A DNA stretch of 39,860 bases from a bacterium (lineage in GTDB: Bacteria; Ratteibacteria; UBA8468; B48-G9; JAFGKM01): NCBI GenBank assembly GCA_035371905.1, contig DAORXQ010000005.1, positions 1 to 39,860 on the forward strand, in the 5' to 3' direction. The stretch's first letter is position 1; the number at the start of each line of letters is the position of its first letter. Position numbers and translations under genes: made by a program. Positions 24,886-33,577 of the stretch are shown here, one piece after another. The notes beneath the pieces are model-generated. The model saw only the letters and a list, made by a program, of their open reading frames with translations. It had not been told where the DNA came from and made no database searches.

Positions 24886-25974
24886 TTATTCTATTATTGG
24901 TTCTAAAAGTATTTCTTTATAAATTGAATTTATCCCTTTTTTCTTTTCTTTTATCCTTTCAAGTAGTATTTTTGCAGATATCTTTCCTATTTCATATCTT
25001 GGCTGTTTTATAAGTTTTACATCATAGTCTGTTCCATTTGGAAGAACTGGCTGGTCAAAAGATACAATTTTTATATCATCTTTACTTATATTCATATCTT
25101 TCAGTGCCTTGACAATTCCAACAGTTATTGGTTCATTCGCAGAAAAAATACCATCAATTTTTTCTTTTTTCATAATTTCTTTTATTGAATCATAACCAAA
25201 TTCTTCTGTTGCATATCCATGTTTTATTATTTTTTCATCAGGTTTAAGACCACCTTCTTCCATTGCTTTTCTAAATCCCATAAATCTTCTTTCAGAACTG
25301 TAAAGTATCATTAAAGCACTCAGAAATGCAATTTTTTTACAGCCGCGTGAAATCAAATATTTTGTTCCAAGATACGCACCTTTTATATTATTTGTTGCAA
25401 TAAGGTCTGCTTTAAATTTTTCAAGGGGGGTATCAGCAAATACAAAAGGTATATTCTTTTTTATCAATTCCTCATAATAAGAATTTTGATTAGAAAAATA
25501 ATTTGCAGAAACTATGAAACCCTCAATGCCTCTTTCTGTAAACATTTCCATATATTCTCTTTCCTTTTCTGGATTATTATCGTAATTCCCAAGAAGTAAA
25601 TGATAATTTTCTTCTCTTAAGTAATCCTCAGCTCCTCTTACAATTCCAGAAAAAATAGTAAATGTTATACAAGGAACAAGAATAGCAACTCCTTTATTCA
25701 ATTTTTTTATTTCTTTCTGTCTTTCCTTTATGATTTTTGCTTCATCCCTTTTTTCAGAAGGAATAACAAAAGTCCCTTTACCAGTAATTCTATATATATA
25801 ACCCTCTGCTTCAAGGATAGAAAGTGCTTTCCTTAATGTAATTCTGCTAACTTTATATTTTTCACAGAGTTGGACTTCGGTAGGAATCCTTTCTCCTGAT
25901 TTGTATTCCCCCTTTTCTATTTTTTCTCTTAATTCTTTTTCTATTATTAAATAATCAGGCATCCCATTTTTCAT
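24886..25974 (-). CDS. GntR-LacI hybrid transcriptional regulator
   Basis: The N-terminal 70 residues form a GntR winged helix (KSGERIPTEVQLCEKYKVS then RKALSILEAEGYIYRITGKG). A LacI-type periplasmic-binding-protein fold follows (about 93-360): GVAILVPCITFTIFSGIVRG, GIEGFIVSANYF, GAYLGTKYLISRGCKKIAFLS, SERRFMGFRKAMEEGGL, IDGIFSANEPITVGIVKALKDM. This AraR-like layout senses sugars. The 362-residue length fits. It is the first gene of the operon and likely controls itself and the downstream glycan genes. The promoter is near consensus and a 9-base direct repeat lies upstream. The ATG lies eight bases after the -10 element and lacks a ribosome-binding site; an ATG at 25962 is the alternative. 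Confidence 0.9.
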   Translation of the reverse strand: MKNGMPDYLIIEKELREKIEKGEYKSGERIPTEVQLCEKYKVSRITLRKALSILEAEGYIYRITGKGTFVIPSEKRDEAKIIKERQKEIKKLNKGVAILVPCITFTIFSGIVRGAEDYLREENYHLLLGNYDNNPEKEREYMEMFTERGIEGFIVSANYFSNQNSYYEELIKKNIPFVFADTPLEKFKADLIATNNIKGAYLGTKYLISRGCKKIAFLSALMILYSSERRFMGFRKAMEEGGLKPDEKIIKHGYATEEFGYDSIKEIMKKEKIDGIFSANEPITVGIVKALKDMNISKDDIKIVSFDQPVLPNGTDYDVKLIKQPRYEIGKISAKILLERIKEKKKGINSIYKEILLEPIIE

Positions 25975-25982
25975 ACAAAAAT

Positions 25983-26010
25983 ATTATACCTTTTTATTTT
26001 AATTTGTCAA
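25983..26010 (-). promoter_or_regulatory. Consensus sigma-70 promoter for the GntR-LacI regulator operon
   Basis: On the minus strand TTGACA (26010-26005), a 16-base spacer and TATAAT (25988-25983) match both consensus hexamers exactly. An A/T tract just upstream could act as an UP element. Transcription would start about 25976, two bases from the ATG at 25974, so the mRNA may be leaderless. Confidence 0.8.
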
Positions 26011-26031
26011 CTTTTTTAAAAAAAAAATAAT

Positions 26032-26054
26032 ATATACAAAGCATCATATACAAA
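26032..26054 (-). repeat. 9-base direct repeat upstream of the regulator promoter, candidate operator
   Basis: TTTGTATAT occurs twice on the minus strand (26054-26046 and 26040-26032), with a five-base spacer (14-base period). ACAAAT/ATTTGT half-sites are typical of AraR-type GntR regulators, so this could be the operator. AT-rich background lowers the weight. Confidence 0.4.
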
Positions 26055-26075
26055 TTTAATATGTAAAAGTTCTGG

Positions 26076-27977
26076 CTATTCAATTTTTAATTTGTAAATT
26101 TCAGCATAGTTGGTTGAATAGAGGATTTTAAATATATCTGGATTTTCCTCTATCCATTTCCTTTCAATATATTCTTTATCTTTTTTAATTATTATCCAGT
26201 CAGTTTTTTCATTTTTAAGTCCTTCAATCCACTTTTTAAAATCTGGGTTTTCTCTATACAAATTTTCTGATGGTTCCTCATACTTTATTCTTTTTCTATA
26301 TTTGTACACAGGAATTGTTTTGATTGAATTTACTGACTGATAGAATACATTATTCTGAAAATTTTCTCCATAAAATGGATATATAAAAAAACTTCCAACA
26401 TAAGCAATATTTTTTCCTTCTTTTGAATTTTTCTGTACAAATTCCCATATTTCTCCTTCTTCCTTATAAAAACTCTTCCAGAATTCAAACTTTATTTCTT
26501 TGTAAAGAGGCGTTTTTATATCAACCTGAAATATGAGAAATAGAATAAAAAGAAGTAAAAGGGGCACATAAAAAACAGGTTTTTTAATACGATTTATTAT
26601 AAAAAATGAAATAAAAAGTATTGAAAAGATTATCAAAAACAAAGAAATACAGGAAGATGGAAAAACAGAAAGGAAGAAATACAGAAATACAGCAATGCAT
26701 AAATATTCCAATTTTTGAAATGGGTAGAAAAGAGAAATAGATAATATTCCATAAACAGGCAAAAGGTGTCTTATTTGAAAGTAGGTAGAAGGGATTAATA
26801 AAAAATATAAAAGAATGGAAAGAGGAAATAAAAAGTAAAAAATTAAAATCTCTCTTTTTCTTATTGAGAGTGTAAAAGAAATCAGGAAAAATAAAAGAAG
26901 AACAATTTTTAAATTGAAAGAAGGGTCAATATGTAATGAAGAGAAAGCAAGAACAGAAAATAAATTTTTAATTTTTTCAATAATTGAAACCTTTTGATAA
27001 ATATAAGCACCTCTGAATAAAGTAAAGTTTCCTAAAGTTATATCTGCAGGATAAACAGGATTACCTGTTAATAGAAGATTACGCCAGTAAGAAAAGAGAC
27101 CAAAAAATAAAAGATAAAAAACAGAAAAATACAAAAGTTTAGAGAATTTACCAGATTTTTTTTGAAAAAGAAAGGGTAAAAGTAAAAGTGCAAAAAGTAA
27201 AGATAACGTTTTTATTGATAAAAGTAAAGAAAGGGATAAAAGTCCAGGAAATATATATTTTTTTTCTTTTTTGTTAAAAAAATAATAAGTTGTGATGAAA
27301 GTAGAAGCCATCATTAAATCAACAAAACACATTGTAGATTCTTTAAAAACAGGTTTTATAAGTGAAAAAGAAATAGCAGAGAGAGTTGAAAGAAAATCAG
27401 ATAAACCAAATGATTTTGAAATTAAAAAAACAGAGAAACAACCAAGAATTAGAAATGGGAATTGAGTAAATTTAAAAAGGAATTCTTTTTTTGACAGAAT
27501 GCTAAAAAAGTAAAAAATTTCTCCTCCAATAGGATAATATGTCATTGAAATTTCTGTAAAATAGAGGTTTGGTAAGGAAATTGAATGGGTTTTGTAATAA
27601 TGAACAGCAAATGGTAAATGATATAGAAGACCATCTGTGGTTAAAGGGGGGAGTATCAAAAGATTAAAAATATAAAGAAGATGTAATGAAACTGTTAAAC
27701 ATAAAAAAATAGAGATTTTAAAAGGTATATTTTTTAAATCAGGCAATTTTATTTTTTTTATTTCTGGAAGAAGAAAAAGAAATATGAGGAAAAGAAAGAT
27801 TAGAATAAATTGAGGATAAAGAATTTTAAAAAGGCCAAGAATTATTGAAATACCGTAAATCTGAAAGTAGAAAAAAATTAAAAAAATAACAAAAAATTCT
27901 ATTATACCAGAAACTCCAAAAATTCCTGCAAGCAGAAAACTGTTTAAAATTAAAAAAAATAAATTTGAGAAAAACAC
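26076..27977 (-). CDS. Multispanning membrane protein, GT-C-type glycosyltransferase-like
   Basis: This 633-residue, very hydrophobic protein has about 10-12 predicted transmembrane segments, then a soluble C-terminal domain (about 520-633). A loop after the first helices holds LTTDGLLYHLPFAVHYYKT (about residues 112-130), resembling the Asp-containing catalytic loop of GT-C enzymes such as PMT/ArnT families. The start is GTG, three bases from the MEMO stop, without a clear ribosome-binding site. It would transfer sugar from a lipid-linked donor outside the membrane. The family is weakly conserved, so an uncharacterised membrane protein is possible. It ends 101 bases before the regulator promoter region. 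Confidence 0.58.
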   Translation of the reverse strand: MFFSNLFFLILNSFLLAGIFGVSGIIEFFVIFLIFFYFQIYGISIILGLFKILYPQFILIFLFLIFLFLLPEIKKIKLPDLKNIPFKISIFLCLTVSLHLLYIFNLLILPPLTTDGLLYHLPFAVHYYKTHSISLPNLYFTEISMTYYPIGGEIFYFFSILSKKEFLFKFTQFPFLILGCFSVFLISKSFGLSDFLSTLSAISFSLIKPVFKESTMCFVDLMMASTFITTYYFFNKKEKKYIFPGLLSLSLLLSIKTLSLLFALLLLPFLFQKKSGKFSKLLYFSVFYLLFFGLFSYWRNLLLTGNPVYPADITLGNFTLFRGAYIYQKVSIIEKIKNLFSVLAFSSLHIDPSFNLKIVLLLFFLISFTLSIRKREILIFYFLFPLSILLYFLLIPSTYFQIRHLLPVYGILSISLFYPFQKLEYLCIAVFLYFFLSVFPSSCISLFLIIFSILFISFFIINRIKKPVFYVPLLLLFILFLIFQVDIKTPLYKEIKFEFWKSFYKEEGEIWEFVQKNSKEGKNIAYVGSFFIYPFYGENFQNNVFYQSVNSIKTIPVYKYRKRIKYEEPSENLYRENPDFKKWIEGLKNEKTDWIIIKKDKEYIERKWIEENPDIFKILYSTNYAEIYKLKIE

Positions 27978-27979
27978 TT

Positions 27980-28792
27980 TTATTTAATTATAACTCCTGC
28001 ATATCCGACAACCTGTGAATAGTCCTTTGAAGTTTCAGCACTTGTTGTATAATAAACAAGTTGACCTTTTTCAGCACCAAGTTTTTTTGATGCAACAATA
28101 CTTACTATAACTCCTGAATAACCACACATAGTAACATCCTTTTCCTCTATTCTTCTTATAACTTCATCTTCATCTAAATCACATATCGCCTCAATAACAT
28201 AATTATCTTTACTTTCAGCAATTTTATGTGGTTCATAATGTGTCATATCAGAACTTGCAATTAGTAAACATTCCTTTTTACTTTCTTTTATAACTTCAGC
28301 AATTACCTCTCCTATTTCATACCATGCAGGATTATCAACATATCCCATTAGAGTTATAGGTACAATTTTTACATCTTTCTTTAAAAACTGTAAAAATGGA
28401 ATCTGGACTTCTATTGAATGTTCTCTTATATGTGCAATTTCATCTTTCTGTAAATATCTACTTTTTTCAACAAGTTTATCTCTCAATTCTTTATCAATTT
28501 CAATTTCACCAAGAGGAGTTAGCCATTTATCATGGTCACTTACAGAATATGGTTCTCCATAGCCGGTATGATTCGGCCCTAAAATTATAACACTTTCAGG
28601 TATTTCAATTTTTGAGTAGGTTAAACCTGCAGTTTTCCCTGAATAAATATAACCAGCATGTGGAACCATACAGGCAATTACTTTTTCTTTCTGTGTGTTT
28701 CTATCAATAAATGTTTCAAGCATTCTTAAAAGATGTGCCTTCCCTGATGGATAAAAATAACCACTAACAACAGGGTCTCTTATTTTTTCCAT
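27980..28792 (-). CDS. MEMO family protein (AmmeMemoRadiSam system protein B-like)
   Basis: MEMO proteins have a metal-binding site like that of class III nonhaem dioxygenases; their bacterial role is not settled. The 270-residue protein has every family motif: RDPVVSGYFYP, VPHAGYIYSGKTAG (H45), GPNHTG (H75), REHSIEVQIPFLQ, ASSDMTHYEP (D182, H185) and MCGYSG (C223). The three expected metal ligands (two His and Cys) are present. In many genomes MEMO sits with an AMMECR1 protein and a radical SAM protein; neither is in this window. It lies between the GHL10-like gene and the GT-C-like gene, two bases from the latter. The call is secure; the function is not. Confidence 0.93.
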   Translation of the reverse strand: MEKIRDPVVSGYFYPSGKAHLLRMLETFIDRNTQKEKVIACMVPHAGYIYSGKTAGLTYSKIEIPESVIILGPNHTGYGEPYSVSDHDKWLTPLGEIEIDKELRDKLVEKSRYLQKDEIAHIREHSIEVQIPFLQFLKKDVKIVPITLMGYVDNPAWYEIGEVIAEVIKESKKECLLIASSDMTHYEPHKIAESKDNYVIEAICDLDEDEVIRRIEEKDVTMCGYSGVIVSIVASKKLGAEKGQLVYYTTSAETSKDYSQVVGYAGVIIK

Positions 28793-28833
28793 TATAATTA
28801 TTTAAACATAAATTTTATCTTTTCGTCAAAATT

Positions 28834-31248
28834 TTATTTTTCAGTTATACCGAGGCCAAAATAATATAAATTTTTATAAAGGGTGAAATTGTAATCAAAC
28901 AAAATAAATCCGTCTGTTCCAATTTCTCTACAAATTTCAATCTGATTTACAATATCTTCAGGAGATAAAATATAGGCACCAATTCCCGGATAGAAAGAGA
29001 TTTTTTTCCTGATTACTTCATTTTGATTTTTTACATAATTTTTGAAAGTATAGTTTGAAATTGTGTAATCCATAGGACAGATAAAATCAAGATATCCTTC
29101 TTCAATCCACAATTTCCAGTCCTGTGCAACTGTTTCTTTACAATCAGGATAATTTGAAAAAACCGCTGCTGAAATTTTTATATTTGGTTTTATTTTTCTT
29201 GCTTCATTGCTTACTTCTCTTACAAGTTTTGTTATCTGTTCCTGCCTCCATTTTTTGTAAAGTCGCATATATTTTCCGTTTATCACATCATAAGGCCAGT
29301 TTTCTATTTTAACATTATATTCCCTTTCAAAATTTTTCTTGCAGTTTTCACAGAAGCAGGAATTTGCATCAGGATACCTTATATAATCAAAATGTATTCC
29401 ATCAATATCATACTTTTTCACAATTTCAAGCATTGAATCAAATTCAAGTTTAAAATTTAAAGGATTTGAAGGACAGAGCCAAAGAACTTCTTTTCCATTT
29501 TTATCAATCTGCAACCTTTTTTCATTTCTTAATTTTTCAATAAATTCTGCCGGTGCATTAAAAAGATTCCAGTTTACCTTCCATATATGACATTCAATAC
29601 CATATTTTTTACATGCAGAAAGACATTCTTCTATCTGGTCTCCTTTTATTTTAACTTCTTCTGCAACAGGTAAAAATTCGCTTTTATAATATGCAATACC
29701 TGCTCTTAACATGTTTGGGAATATAGCATTGAAATTGGCTTCTTTAAGTTTTTTAATACTTTCTTCCCATGCCAATCCTTTAACGCCAAACGGAGAATGG
29801 CACCACACACCTCTGTACTCTTTTTCTTTTCCTTTAAAACATCTGAAATATGCCTGTCTTAAATTCTCATCAATTTCGTTTTTCTTTTTAAACAAATCTT
29901 CTATATTTAATTTTTTGTAATTTTTTGTGAGTTCTTTGTATTTGCTAATTGTAATATTTAAATAATTTTTTACTTCCCTTTTTTTGTAAAATGATAATTT
30001 TATCATTTTTCCTTCAATGAATTTTTTTATTTCTTCTAAATTTTGAAAACCAGATAATTTCCCTGTATTTTTAATTAGAGAATCAAAAATTGCATTTTTA
30101 TTTTCAGGGAAAAAAAATAAAATCAGAGAAATCAAGAATTGTTCTCCTTCTTCTTTATTAAGTAAGACATGGGAAAAATAAAATCCATTTTCAGATAGAA
30201 TTGCAGATGGAATACCCGTTGTTTTTCCATCTGCATCAATCCAGTATCCAGCAATTTTTGAATTTTCGCTTATTTTTTCAGGGACCATTACATTCCAGGA
30301 TGATTGTTTCATTTTTTCTGGTAGACCATTTATTATTTCTGGTAAAAATTCTACGGTATCAAATTCTCCAGGATAACTTTCATATCTGTAAACTGCATTT
30401 TCAATACCCAGAATTTTATAGATTTCCTGATTTGATGAATAAAAAACAATTATTTTCCCACCTTTTTCAACAAATTTTATAATATTTTTTATTTCCTCTT
30501 CTGAAAAAAATGGATTGTAAGGAAAAATTAAAATTTTAAACTCTTTTTCAATCTCTTTTTTTTCAAATTCACTCTGGTTTACTGTTTTATAATCAATTTC
30601 AAATTTATCAAAAATTCCTGCAATATCAGAATAATACTTACTTATTACATCTCTTCTGTGCCCTTTCTCTTTAATTGCACTATCACAGAAAACAATGCCT
30701 ATTTTTGAATCAGGAATAATTCCTTTTAAACTTCTCAGATAAACACTTGTTTCCTTTAAATCTGTAGTATCTATTTTCCAGAAAGAAATTCTTATCCTTT
30801 TTATTTTATCCCATCCAGTTGGATTTCCTTCAATTACAAATTTTGATTTTGGAATAATAATTTTCTGCCAACTGTTATTTTCAATTGGAAATCTGTAACT
30901 AAACCATCCACCTTCACTTTCAAAATAAATTGTGCAGTTTGTTGTTAAAGAAGGATTTTCTGATTTAACTTCAATTACAAATTTTTCAAAATTACTTAAA
31001 TCAAGCAGGACAAATCTATCCCAGTAACTTCTTTTTTCAACTTCAGAAAAATTTAAAACAAATTTTATTACTTTTTTACCTTTTTCTTTTATTAATTCTA
31101 CTTCTCTACTTCTTTCCTGTGGCAACCATTTTTCCCTTACTTCTGAGATATTCCTGTAATTAAATGTTTCAATATCAATCTCTGAATAAGAAAACCCTTT
31201 AATCACATTCAAAAAAAATATTAAAATTCCCAAAAATATCATTTTCAT
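28834..31248 (-). CDS. Secreted GHL10-like glycoside hydrolase with carbohydrate-binding and GATase-like domains
   Basis: The protein begins MKMIFLGILIFFLNVIKGFSYS, a signal peptide, if the ATG at 31248 is used; a TTG at 31269 would add seven residues. A beta-sandwich binding domain follows (about 25-185), then a GATase-like alpha/beta domain (FKILIFPYNPFFSEEEIKN and VEKGGKIIVFYSS). The C-terminal TIM barrel (about 470-800) is GHL10 (PF02638)-like: EYRGVWCHSPFG, GIHFDYIRYP and DFICPMDYT. CFCENCKKNFEREY matches the CPSCEREF motif of the 874-residue protein. GHL10 proteins hydrolyse cell-wall or capsular glycans in several bacteria. An extended -10 promoter lies just upstream of the ATG. Confidence 0.78.
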   Translation of the reverse strand: MKMIFLGILIFFLNVIKGFSYSEIDIETFNYRNISEVREKWLPQERSREVELIKEKGKKVIKFVLNFSEVEKRSYWDRFVLLDLSNFEKFVIEVKSENPSLTTNCTIYFESEGGWFSYRFPIENNSWQKIIIPKSKFVIEGNPTGWDKIKRIRISFWKIDTTDLKETSVYLRSLKGIIPDSKIGIVFCDSAIKEKGHRRDVISKYYSDIAGIFDKFEIDYKTVNQSEFEKKEIEKEFKILIFPYNPFFSEEEIKNIIKFVEKGGKIIVFYSSNQEIYKILGIENAVYRYESYPGEFDTVEFLPEIINGLPEKMKQSSWNVMVPEKISENSKIAGYWIDADGKTTGIPSAILSENGFYFSHVLLNKEEGEQFLISLILFFFPENKNAIFDSLIKNTGKLSGFQNLEEIKKFIEGKMIKLSFYKKREVKNYLNITISKYKELTKNYKKLNIEDLFKKKNEIDENLRQAYFRCFKGKEKEYRGVWCHSPFGVKGLAWEESIKKLKEANFNAIFPNMLRAGIAYYKSEFLPVAEEVKIKGDQIEECLSACKKYGIECHIWKVNWNLFNAPAEFIEKLRNEKRLQIDKNGKEVLWLCPSNPLNFKLEFDSMLEIVKKYDIDGIHFDYIRYPDANSCFCENCKKNFEREYNVKIENWPYDVINGKYMRLYKKWRQEQITKLVREVSNEARKIKPNIKISAAVFSNYPDCKETVAQDWKLWIEEGYLDFICPMDYTISNYTFKNYVKNQNEVIRKKISFYPGIGAYILSPEDIVNQIEICREIGTDGFILFDYNFTLYKNLYYFGLGITEK

Positions 31249-31274
31249 TTTAAAATTTTGTTTATCCAAAAACT

Positions 31275-31283
31275 ATTATATCA
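31275..31283 (-). promoter_or_regulatory. Extended -10 promoter for the GHL10-like gene
   Basis: The minus strand has TGATATAAT (31283-31275), a perfect TG-N-TATAAT extended -10. No good -35 is present. The start point would be about 31268, leaving about 20 bases before the ATG at 31248. The same 99-base gap (31270-31368) contains TGTATATAACA at 31295-31305, a near-palindrome in the -35 region. Confidence 0.55.
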
Positions 31284-31368
31284 CACGAAATATCTGTATA
31301 TAACAAAAGAAGCATGAGGAATAAATTTGTTGGAATTCAAAAATTTATGAAAAAAAGTAAATGAAATT

Positions 31369-32523
31369 TTAAAAAATAACACCCTGTTTTTTAAGAACTT
31401 TTTGTAGTTTTTTTATCTCAATTGATGAGAAACTCTCTATTTTTTCTTTAACAAGTATAGCAGAGGCAGTTCCTGAAATTTCTCCTGTTAATGCACAGGT
31501 TGGGATCACTCTTATAATATCCCATGCAGTTGAAGCAGAAATACATCTACCAGCAGTTATTAAATTTTTTGTTTTAACACCATAAAGACAGGAAAAAGGG
31601 ATATAATAAAGAGGTCCTGGTTTTCTCCAGTCACCGGTTATTCCTACAGCATCAGGAAAAATTTTCCCTTCATCCTCTTCTCTTAATTCAAATTTTCCTT
31701 TCAATCTTCTTGTCATGCGGAAAGTAGGAATTACAGGAATGGATAGTAAATAGGCATCTGTCTTACCTTCTTTAATTTTAAAGAAAAGTTCCTTAATTTT
31801 TCTCCTTGATTCCAAAACTTGTTCAGTTATATCACTTGCTTTGACTCCTGAAAATGTTTTTATCCCTTCTGGAATATCCTGATTATATCTATCAAAATGC
31901 TCAGTAAATGTATATTTTTTTAAGTTTTTCCCATCATAATAAAAAAACCACCCGCACGGGACATTTTTATCAACAGAAACTGTTTCCTCTCCTGCAAAAT
32001 AACATATATCAGCATCACCTGTTGCATCTATAACAGTTGAACAACTTATTTTTCCAGTCCCTTCCTTATCAAGCACTATAATATCTGTAATTCTATCTTC
32101 CTTTTTTATTACATCATAAACTATTGTATCATACTTAATTTCAATTCCCTCTTTTAATACAAATTCTTCAAGGGCAATTATTGAGTAAAAAGGATTAACT
32201 TCTGCAAAATATCTTGTTGTTTTTCTTTGTTCTTTTTTATTTTCTGAAAGCCAGTAATCAGGTATTTTTGCATTTCCATCACCACCACATACTCTGATTA
32301 ATTCTTCGGCAATCCCTTTTATAATTTGATTTCCTTTCCCATCGCAAAAGGGTATATATACATTAACAAGTCCAAGAGTTGCAAGTCCACCAAGACAGCA
32401 AGATTTTTCAATAAGACATACTTTAACACCATTTCTTGCTGCAGAAACAGAAGCACTAACTCCAGCAATTCCTCCACCAACAACGACTACATCATATTTG
32501 CCTTTTTCCTTTAATTTTTTCAT
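31369..32523 (-). CDS. FAD-dependent oxidoreductase, PF12831 family (copy 1)
   Basis: The 384-residue protein has an N-terminal Rossmann fold with VVVGGGIAGVSASVSAARNG and LIEKSCCLGGLATLGLV, then VIDATGDADICYFAG in the middle and NLITAGRCISASTAWD near the C-terminus. These are the PF12831 FAD-dependent oxidoreductase signatures, common in polysaccharide-utilisation clusters. Its substrate is unknown. A pair of Cys (SCCLGG) sits next to the flavin region. The ATG overlaps the reductase gene upstream by 32 bases; AAGGA lies nine bases before it, which supports the start. It is the last gene of the reductase operon. Confidence 0.86.
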   Translation of the reverse strand: MKKLKEKGKYDVVVVGGGIAGVSASVSAARNGVKVCLIEKSCCLGGLATLGLVNVYIPFCDGKGNQIIKGIAEELIRVCGGDGNAKIPDYWLSENKKEQRKTTRYFAEVNPFYSIIALEEFVLKEGIEIKYDTIVYDVIKKEDRITDIIVLDKEGTGKISCSTVIDATGDADICYFAGEETVSVDKNVPCGWFFYYDGKNLKKYTFTEHFDRYNQDIPEGIKTFSGVKASDITEQVLESRRKIKELFFKIKEGKTDAYLLSIPVIPTFRMTRRLKGKFELREEDEGKIFPDAVGITGDWRKPGPLYYIPFSCLYGVKTKNLITAGRCISASTAWDIIRVIPTCALTGEISGTASAILVKEKIESFSSIEIKKLQKVLKKQGVIF

Positions 32524-33577
32524 CTTTATTTTCCTTTTTGACTCTATAGGGTAAAAGCCATCTTTCTCTTTTTATAAATTCTCCTCCTTTAAATGTTTGC
32601 TCAATTATATTATTTTTTTCAAGGTAATTAAAACAACTTCTCATACAACTTCTTGAACCACATATCCCATAACTTCCACCTTCTCCCCATTTCTGAATAA
32701 TTGCATGTCCTTCAATTATATAACCTGATGGAAATTCTTTTGTTTTTCTCCATCTTCCAGTTGACAGAGTCCAGCAGAATTTATAAGCAGTTTCCTCTAA
32801 AAAGTCCTGTTTTCTTGCATCTATATTCCATCCAGGAAAATCTTTATGTATAAAAGGAGAAACTCTTGAATCACCTCCATGATAACTCAATGTACATTTT
32901 CCAAGATGTATATCTGCCCATTCATAAACATAATTTTCAATTTTAATCTGTATTTTTTTGTTTTCCTTTATATGAGGTATTGCTTTTGAAGGACAATCTT
33001 TAACACATTCCATACATTTTTTGCATATTGTTCCAGGTTTTATAAGTGGGTCTGGTTCAAGTTCAAGGTCTGTTAAAATTGCATGTAATCTCTGTCTCGG
33101 TCCAAATTTTTTACTTAAAAAAACTTTACTCCATCCAATTTCTCCAAGTCCTGCACAAACTGCAGCAATCCTTATAGCAAGATGAACATCAGGAGACACA
33201 TTTCCTTTTCTTAATGGTTTTACTTCTGGATTTTGTACTTCTGGAACCCCTGGAAAATAGGGGACTGCTTCATAACCAAAATCTTCAATAAAGCAGGCAA
33301 GTTGATAAAGTGGTTCAGGAATGAAAAAAGTGTTTAAAAGTCCGTGATAATCAAAGTAAGTATATGAAATCCAGTTTGTTCCCTCTTCTATTCCACGCCA
33401 TCCACCCCTTACAATTCTTTTTCCAACAACTATTACTGTTTTGCATTCAGGAAATATACTTTTTGGATGCATATGAATAGGTGCATCTTTAAATCTATCA
33501 ATATTTGCAAAACCAACTAAATCAAGACCAAATTCATAACCCGCTTGTCTTATCATTTCCTTTGTTAATTTTGTCAT
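32492..33577 (-). CDS. Reductive-dehalogenase/QueG-like protein A
   Basis: The 361-residue cytoplasmic protein starts with a nitroreductase-fold-like corrinoid-binding domain: LDLVGFANIDRFKDAP, PKSIFPECKTVIVVG, RGIEEGT (61-67), AGLGEIGW (142-149) and FGPRQR (158-163). A double-cluster ferredoxin domain follows: CKKCMECVKDCP (185-196), C228 and CGSRSC-MRSC (C306, C311, C315). A C-terminal tail KRERW ends the fold. No Tat signal is seen, unlike respiratory dehalogenases. SD GGAGAGG lies before the ATG, which overlaps the upstream stop as ATGA. It is one of five such genes in this operon. The reaction is unknown; dehalogenation, dehydroxylation or ether/epoxide reduction are all possible. Confidence 0.82.
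   Translation of the reverse strand: MTKLTKEMIRQAGYEFGLDLVGFANIDRFKDAPIHMHPKSIFPECKTVIVVGKRIVRGGWRGIEEGTNWISYTYFDYHGLLNTFFIPEPLYQLACFIEDFGYEAVPYFPGVPEVQNPEVKPLRKGNVSPDVHLAIRIAAVCAGLGEIGWSKVFLSKKFGPRQRLHAILTDLELEPDPLIKPGTICKKCMECVKDCPSKAIPHIKENKKIQIKIENYVYEWADIHLGKCTLSYHGGDSRVSPFIHKDFPGWNIDARKQDFLEETAYKFCWTLSTGRWRKTKEFPSGYIIEGHAIIQKWGEGGSYGICGSRSCMRSCFNYLEKNNIIEQTFKGGEFIKRERWLLPYRVKKENKDEKIKGKRQI

Noticed and set aside
28790..28829. TTGACG-type -35 upstream of the MEMO gene (28829-28824)
   Set aside because: No matching -10 at 16-18 bases; the TATAAT-like sequence overlaps the start codon.
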